From Hymenobacter gelipurpurascens (lineage in GTDB: Bacteria > Bacteroidota > Bacteroidia > Cytophagales > Hymenobacteraceae): DNA of 64,000 nt. Each line of letters starts with the position of its first letter. The stretch's first letter is position 1. The notes under the pieces are model-generated. The model was not told the origin of the DNA. It saw only the letters and a list, made by a program, of their open reading frames with translations, and searched no databases. Shown here in pieces: positions 59,708 to 64,000 of the stretch. Location: contig NZ_FYEW01000001.1 in NCBI RefSeq assembly GCF_900187375.1, positions 1,612,001 to 1,676,000 on the forward strand. Reading direction: 5' to 3'. Made by a program: the position numbers and the translations under genes.

Positions 59708-61612
59708 ATGCTCTCCCCTGTTCTGCGCTTGCTGGTTCGTCGGTTTCTGCTGCTGCTTGGTGTGTACCTGCTGCTGCGGCTGGGATTTTATCTGTCGAAC
59801 CAAGCCGTATTTCAGGAGGCGCCCGTAGGCCAGGTGTTATGGGCATTCTGGCACGGCTTCCGCTTCGATATATCGGCGCTGCTGCTGCTGAATATTCCGT
59901 TTCTGGTGCTTTCTCTCGTGCCGCGGTTCACCCGGAACTGGCAGCGCACGGTGCGGGGCGTTTACCTTACGCTGAATGCCGCCGGTATCGCGCTTAACCT
60001 GATTGACACCCAGTATTTCAAGTTTATCGGGCGGCGCACCAGCGACGAGCTGTTTACCATCACCGATGACATTGAGCGGCAGGCCGGGCAGCTCGTAGGC
60101 CACTATTGGTTTCTGCTGCTGCCGTTTGCGGTGCTCTTTGGGCTGCTCCGGTACTTCTACCCCATGCCAAGCCCGGCAAAGAGCGTGGCAGCTGCGCCAC
60201 GCGCACCTCAAGCTTCCCGACGTATCCTGCGCACTTCGCTGGAAGTTATTCTGGTGGCGGCGCTGGCCGTGTTGGGCATCCGGGGTGGCCTACAGCTCAA
60301 GCCGCTGCGTACCGGGCACGCGTTCATGCAAACGCCACCCATGCTAGGCCACCTGGCCTTGAATAGCACCTTCACTTTCCTCAAAAGCCTTGGCTACCAG
60401 CCGGTGGAGCGGCTCACGTACTTCTCCTCGAAACAGCAGCTGCATGCGGCGCTGGCGGCTCGTACCCCGGCTGCCCGCCCCAACGCTCCGCACGATAATG
60501 TGGTGGTACTGCTGGTGGAAAGCTTTGCCTCTGAGTACAATGGCATCGAAAATGGCGGTAACGGCTACACGCCCTTTTTCGATTCGTTAGCCACGCAGGG
60601 GCTGTTTTTTCGGGAGCATTATGCCAATGGGCGCCGCTCCATTGAGGCGCTGCCGGCGGTGTTGGCGGGCCTGCCTTCCCTCATGGAAAGCCCCTTCATC
60701 ACCTCCAACTTCCAGACCGACGAGCTGCATGGCCTGGGTGAGTTGCTGGGCAAACAGGGTTACGCCACGTCCGTTTTTCATGGGGCACAGAATGGCACCA
60801 TGGGCTTCAATACGTTTTCGGGTATAGTAGGCATTCAGCGCTATTATGGTCTGAATGAGTATCCGGGGAGCATCAAAAGCGCGGAATATGATGGGCACTG
60901 GGGCATTTTTGATGAGCCTTATCTGCAGTATTTCGCGCAGCAGCTGACCAGGCAAAAGGAGCCTTTCTTCTCCACGGTTTTCACGCTCACCTCCCACGAG
61001 CCGTTTCCGGTGCCCGTAAAGTACCAGGGCAAGTTTAGCCGGGGCAAGCTGCCCATCCATACCTCCATCGGCTACACCGATTTTGCGCTGCAGCAGTTCT
61101 TCAAATTGGCGGCCCGGCAGCCTTGGTACAAGCGCACCTTGTTTATCCTGCTCGCCGACCACACTTCCCAAACGCTGCGGCCCGGCTACCAGAACCTGCT
61201 GGGCAGCTATAAAACGCCACTCCTGCTTTTTCATCCGGGCCGCTCACTGCCGCCCGCCGATGTGCACCGCATTACCCAACAGGCCGATGTGCCGGCCACC
61301 GTGCTGGATTATCTGGGCATTTCGGCTCCCAAGCAGCTGCTTCCGTTTGGCTACTCGGTGTTTGACACGGGCACGAGTGGCCGCGCCCTGTTTCTAAGCG
61401 GCGGCTCCCACTACCTCGTGCACCACGACTTCGTGACGGAGCTCACTGCCGATAATCAGGTTCGGCTGTACCCATACAAAACGCATTACGTGCCCGCTAG
61501 GCCACTTGCCAACCCCAATCCGGAAAAGCTGCGCGCGTACGGCAACGAACTTAAGGCCTGCAACCAGTTCTTCACCAACGGCCTAGCCGACAACACACTG
61601 TACAAGTGGTAA
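59708..61612 (+). CDS. LtaS-like sulfatase-fold membrane phosphotransferase
   Basis: A 634-aa protein. The ATG at 59708 is preferred to a TTG at 59705. Five membrane helices fill residues 1-190 (LVRRFLLLLGVYLLLRLGFY, ALLLLNIPFLVLSLVP, LLPFAVLFGLLRYF). The extracellular catalytic domain shows VVVLLVESFASE (metal site), the nucleophile region NGRRSIEALPAVLAG and LLADHTSQ. It resembles LtaS and related phosphoglycerol or phosphoethanolamine transferases that modify envelope glycans or lipids. Bacteroidota lack lipoteichoic acid, so the acceptor is unknown. It forms an operon with the SUKH-like gene. Confidence 0.87.
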   Translation: MLSPVLRLLVRRFLLLLGVYLLLRLGFYLSNQAVFQEAPVGQVLWAFWHGFRFDISALLLLNIPFLVLSLVPRFTRNWQRTVRGVYLTLNAAGIALNLIDTQYFKFIGRRTSDELFTITDDIERQAGQLVGHYWFLLLPFAVLFGLLRYFYPMPSPAKSVAAAPRAPQASRRILRTSLEVILVAALAVLGIRGGLQLKPLRTGHAFMQTPPMLGHLALNSTFTFLKSLGYQPVERLTYFSSKQQLHAALAARTPAARPNAPHDNVVVLLVESFASEYNGIENGGNGYTPFFDSLATQGLFFREHYANGRRSIEALPAVLAGLPSLMESPFITSNFQTDELHGLGELLGKQGYATSVFHGAQNGTMGFNTFSGIVGIQRYYGLNEYPGSIKSAEYDGHWGIFDEPYLQYFAQQLTRQKEPFFSTVFTLTSHEPFPVPVKYQGKFSRGKLPIHTSIGYTDFALQQFFKLAARQPWYKRTLFILLADHTSQTLRPGYQNLLGSYKTPLLLFHPGRSLPPADVHRITQQADVPATVLDYLGISAPKQLLPFGYSVFDTGTSGRALFLSGGSHYLVHHDFVTELTADNQVRLYPYKTHYVPARPLANPNPEKLRAYGNELKACNQFFTNGLADNTLYKW

Positions 61613-61644
61613 GTTGATGTGCCACTGGCCTAGCCTCTAGGCTA

Positions 61645-62100
61645 CTATAGCACTACTTCACCATAAGCTGGTACCTCGAGCAGCCGCTCATTCGTGCGCT
61701 GCTCGAAATCTACGCGCCAGCAGAAGTGGTCGAGGCCATTGGTGAGCAGCAGCAGCGGGGCGCCAATGGTCTGGTTGTAGGTAGCCGCCTGCATGGCAAC
61801 AGCCGCGGTAATAGCTACCGAGGGCGCTTTGCACTCTACTAGCAGCAACGGTTGGCCATCGGGGCCGAGGGCGCAGAGGTCGGTGCGTTTCTGGCGCTGG
61901 TTGTAGCGGTGGCCGCGCTCCAGGCTCAGCAAGCCTTTGGGGTAGCCGCGGTGGTGCATCAGGTAGTGCACTACGTGCTGGCGCACCCATTCTTCGGGGG
62001 TTAATACAACTTGTTTGCGGCGTAATACATCCCAGATCAGCAAATTTTCGCTGGATTTCGTAACTTTGTATTCGAAAGGCGGCAGGTTCAACTCTTGCAT
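61645..62100 (-). CDS. HsdR N-terminal-domain protein (type I restriction enzyme R-type nuclease fold)
   Basis: A 151-aa stand-alone protein. The ATG at 62100 gives MQELNLPPFEYKVTKSSENL; a TTG nine bases upstream is rejected. The segments LTPEEWVRQHVVHYL, RYNQRQKRTDLCALG and LLVECKAPSV match the PD-(D/E)xK nuclease core of HsdR N-termini (D and E...K present). No HsdR motor, HsdM or HsdS is present, so it is not a restriction enzyme. Such short proteins are frequent in Bacteroidota; the function is unknown. Its promoter TACCTTTG lies 6 nt before the ATG, so its mRNA is likely leaderless. Confidence 0.85.
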   Translation of the reverse strand: MQELNLPPFEYKVTKSSENLLIWDVLRRKQVVLTPEEWVRQHVVHYLMHHRGYPKGLLSLERGHRYNQRQKRTDLCALGPDGQPLLLVECKAPSVAITAAVAMQAATYNQTIGAPLLLLTNGLDHFCWRVDFEQRTNERLLEVPAYGEVVL

Positions 62101-62106
62101 CACCTC

Positions 62107-62114
62107 CAAAGGTA
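62107..62114 (-). promoter_or_regulatory. Promoter -7 element of the HsdR-N gene (leaderless arrangement)
   Basis: Minus-strand TACCTTTG is followed by only GAGGTG before the ATG, so transcription should start within a few bases of the start codon. The rnpB promoter-to-5'-end distance (6 nt) supports this. Confidence 0.55.
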
Positions 62115-62288
62115 CGGCCCAGGACTTCGGTTCCCGCTTTTCGCCCCGTACCGTCGCACCCTTTTGGGTCCCGACGGTTTTTTTGTACCTAAGAACGCCG
62201 AAGATAGGTATATGTCTATGCCTCTTTGGTACTTCGGGGTTTTCAGTTGTTCATTTACCTACATCACAAGTTCACCATTACATTGCCT

Positions 62289-63062
62289 ATGAAGACTAAA
62301 ACCGACATTGTCGAGAACTGGCTGCCACGCTACACTGGCGTACCACTCAAAGATTTCGGCCAGTATATCCTGCTGACGAACTTCCTCAACTACGTGACCA
62401 TGTTTGCCGAGCAGTTCGGCGTGGAGGTTCGTGGCCTGGATAAGCCGATGCAAACGGCCACGGCCAACGGCATCACCATTATCAACTTCGGGATGGGCTC
62501 CCCGATGGCAGCTACGGTTATGGATCTGATTTCGGCCGTAAAACCGAAAGCAGCGCTGTTTCTGGGCAAATGCGGTGGTCTGAAAAACAAGACCAAACTC
62601 GGCGACCTGATTTTGCCCATCGCGGCCATTCGCGGCGAGGGTACTTCCGATGACTACTTGCCCGCCGAGATTCCTGCCCTGCCCTCGTTCCGGTTGCAGC
62701 GCGCGGTGTCTTCCATGATCAAGAAGCACGAGAAAGACTACTGGACCGGCACGGTGTACACCACCAACCGCCGTGTGTGGGAGCACGACGAGAATTTCAA
62801 GGAGTATCTGCGCCAGATCCGGGCCATGGCCGTTGATATGGAAACCGCTACGATCTTCACGGTAGGCTTCGTAAACGAGATTCCACACGGTGCGCTCCTG
62901 CTCGTGAGCGACAACCCTATGACACCTGAAGGCGTGAAAACCTCCGAGAGCGACAAGAAGGTTACCACCGATTTCGTGACTTCGCACCTCCAGATCGGCA
63001 TTGAGTCGTTGATGGAGCTGAAAAACTCCGGCGAATCGGTGAAGCACATGCGCTTCGAGTAG
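62289..63062 (+). CDS. amn: AMP nucleosidase (short Bacteroidota form)
   Basis: A 257-aa protein from ATG 62289 (MKTKTDIVENWLPRYTGV); an upstream in-frame start at 62226 is rejected. It has the nucleoside-phosphorylase fold: GITIINFGMGSPMAATVMDL, FLGKCGGLKNKTKLGDLILP, MAVDMETATIFTVGF and LLVSDNPMTPEG. It hydrolyses AMP to adenine and ribose 5-phosphate, tuning adenylate levels. The N-terminal regulatory domain of the enterobacterial enzyme is absent, as usual in Bacteroidota. A terminator follows at 63089-63118. Confidence 0.93.
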   Translation: MKTKTDIVENWLPRYTGVPLKDFGQYILLTNFLNYVTMFAEQFGVEVRGLDKPMQTATANGITIINFGMGSPMAATVMDLISAVKPKAALFLGKCGGLKNKTKLGDLILPIAAIRGEGTSDDYLPAEIPALPSFRLQRAVSSMIKKHEKDYWTGTVYTTNRRVWEHDENFKEYLRQIRAMAVDMETATIFTVGFVNEIPHGALLLVSDNPMTPEGVKTSESDKKVTTDFVTSHLQIGIESLMELKNSGESVKHMRFE

Positions 63063-63088
63063 AAGCCATTCGCAGCTTAACTAGCAAG

Positions 63089-63118
63089 AAGCCCGGGCAT
63101 TATCGTCCGGGCTTTTTT
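63089..63118 (+). terminator. amn terminator
   Basis: Stem aagcccgg / ccgggctt (63089-63096 / 63107-63114) followed by a run of T, 27 nt after the stop. Confidence 0.85.
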
Positions 63119-63400
63119 GCGTCTAGGCCAGTTTCGCTTGCACTCAGGTAGGCCTAGCAGCACGCGCAAACAGCCGGCAGGTGGCAGCAAAACGGTACGC
63201 CAGCATCAGGTTTACCAACACGCTGCTCCCGCCTCGCCCTGTGTCCCTTTGCTCAAGACAGAAGCCAAAATTTCAGAACTGTCTTAATTCCTTATACCTT
63301 GAAGCCATAGTTCACTACCCGGAAGGCCTGGAGCCACCTTTGGTACCGGACGAGGCTTGCGCAATTGAGTGCCTCGCATTTCTGTCCTTACGTCTTATCT
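63119..63400. other. Intergenic region upstream of the small hypothetical gene
   Basis: About 280 nt. It contains two copies of the TAGGCC word and a possible promoter-like TATACCTTG near 63294. An ORF from 63181 in another frame is not supported. Confidence 0.35.
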
Positions 63401-63835
63401 ATGCCGCTTTTCGACTCGAATTACCTCACGATTACGTACACGCCTGAGTCGCAGCAGCTCACGGGGCGCTGGCTACGTTCGGTGATGCCATTTGAGCTAC
63501 ACCGAGGCTACAACACCCTGCTGGACAGCGCAGTGGAACGAAATTGCCGCTTTTGGCTGATTGATATCCGGCGGCGCTCCAGCGTAGAGTCACGGGATGT
63601 ATATTGGATGCTGGAAGAGTTTTATCCGCAGCTATTTCCCCGCTTGGGCCGCACCACCTACATCGCCTTTCTAATGGCCCCGAACCAACTGGCTGGCGTA
63701 TTAGCTGATTCTAAGATGCCCGTTCTGGAGACCCCGGAAGATGGCAAACCGTACATTATCCAGCGGTTTACAGAGGAAAAATCGGCGCAAGACTGGCTGC
63801 ATCATTACCAACAGCACGAATCCGTAGCGCGCTAA
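63401..63835 (+). CDS. Small hypothetical protein (STAS/SpoIIAA-like?)
   Basis: A 144-aa soluble protein from ATG 63401 (MPLFDSNYLTITYTPESQQL); an upstream ATG at 63365 adds 12 unlikely residues. Residues 1-100 suggest alternating strands and helices (LTGRWLRSVMPFELHRGYNT, FWLIDIRRRSSVESRDVYWM), in the manner of STAS-like or similar single-domain proteins, but no catalytic motif is seen. The function is unknown. It lies 43 nt before the amidohydrolase gene in the same direction. Confidence 0.65.
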   Translation: MPLFDSNYLTITYTPESQQLTGRWLRSVMPFELHRGYNTLLDSAVERNCRFWLIDIRRRSSVESRDVYWMLEEFYPQLFPRLGRTTYIAFLMAPNQLAGVLADSKMPVLETPEDGKPYIIQRFTEEKSAQDWLHHYQQHESVAR

Positions 63836-63878
63836 TTTTCCCTGTGGTGCAGGCACGCTCGTTGCGTACCTTCGCTCC

Positions 63879-64000
63879 ATGACCCGTCTCCGATTACTCG
63901 CTCTGCTCCCGCTGCTCGGGAGCTTCGCTGGCTGCCAAACGGCCAGCCGTCAGTCCGCTGACCTGATCGTGTATAATGCCACCGTGTACACCGTCGATTC
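63879..64000 (+). CDS. Amidohydrolase-family lipoprotein, N-terminal part (cut by window edge)
   Basis: The first 40 codons are visible from ATG 63879: MTRLRLLALLPLLGSFAGCQ with a lipobox (SFAGC), then ADLIVYNATVYTVD, the opening of YtcJ-type metal-dependent amidohydrolases (first beta domain). The catalytic barrel lies beyond the window. A TACCTTCG box ends 4 nt before the ATG, so its mRNA may be nearly leaderless. Confidence 0.75.
   Translation, partial: MTRLRLLALLPLLGSFAGCQTASRQSADLIVYNATVYTVD

Noticed and set aside
63181..63447. An 88-codon ORF upstream of the small hypothetical gene
   Set aside because: Overlaps the better supported gene from 63401 in another frame and shows no recognisable features.
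1..64000. tRNA genes, CRISPR arrays, transposases, integrases, prophage
   Set aside because: Intergenic regions were read for the tRNA T-loop pattern, regular spaced repeats and known mobile proteins; none was found. Only the REP-like pairs and AT-rich orphans hint at mobility.

Overview
The window looks like the chromosome of a pigmented, high-GC Bacteroidota of the Hymenobacter/Cytophagales type. The evidence is SusC/SusD/SusE proteins, type IX secretion (T9SS) C-terminal sorting domains, fused branched-chain E1 dehydrogenase, short-form AMP nucleosidase, alpha-beta lipoprotein signals, promoters of the Bacteroidota type (TANNTTTG at -7, weak TTG at -33), and GC-rich coding DNA interrupted by AT-rich promoters. 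No tRNA, CRISPR array, transposase or integrase was found. Two low-GC orphan genes and a cut-off RhuM-type gene at the left edge are the only clear signs of accessory DNA.

Layout. 1-257: start of a RhuM-type gene (minus strand). 0.4-4.7 kb: a photolyase cluster (short-chain dehydrogenase-like protein, photolyase, TetR regulator, REP-like repeat, AarF/UbiB kinase). 4.9-6.3 kb: secreted dienelactone hydrolase and an Mpo1-like membrane protein. 6.4-7.3 kb: phenylalanine 4-hydroxylase behind a leader that looks like a transcription attenuator. 7.6-9.9 kb: DoxX-like membrane protein and a membrane-anchored AraC regulator. 10.0-18.3 kb: complete tryptophan operon trpE-G-D-C-F-B-A plus a DAHP synthase gene, led by a Trp-rich leader peptide with an attenuator. 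18.4-30.8 kb: carbohydrate locus with a T9SS esterase, SusC-SusD-SusE, a BadF-type sugar kinase and a large T9SS alpha-amylase, most simply a starch/maltodextrin utilisation locus. 31-35.7 kb: DUF2279-type protein, Smr protein, second REP-like pair, M1 aminopeptidase, low-GC orphan. 35.8-43.2 kb: two-component system divergent from a TonB-dependent receptor, CitMHS transporter and TerC protein. 43.3-44.5 kb: subtilisin-like lipoprotein. 44.9-45.3 kb: RNase P RNA. 45.4-50.4 kb: overlapping GH5-like and GH2 glycosidases. 50.6-54.0 kb: sigma-54-type response regulator without a DNA-binding tail, low-GC orphan, LuxE-like ligase, lipoprotein. 54.1-64 kb: branched-chain E1, DUF1573 protein, alanine dehydrogenase, SUKH-like protein, sulfatase-fold phosphotransferase, HsdR-N protein, AMP nucleosidase, a small unknown, and the start of an amidohydrolase lipoprotein.

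How the genes work together. Aromatic amino-acid metabolism is grouped: DAHP synthase with the trp genes makes tryptophan, and phenylalanine hydroxylase lies about 3 kb away. Both transcription units appear to be controlled in the leader RNA. In the carbohydrate locus, secreted enzymes cut glucan at the surface, SusCDE bind and import it, and the kinase may phosphorylate the released sugar. The citrate-type locus couples an outer-membrane TonB receptor to an inner-membrane CitMHS carrier with its own sensor.

The most noteworthy unexplained items are the phhA leader (promoter, 29-codon ORF, hairpin, 8-bp antiterminator and terminator ending at the start codon), the strong over-use of a TGGCCTA/TAGGCCA word throughout the window, and REP-like repeats whose arms show compensatory base changes. 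All family names come from reading the proteins; no search was run.
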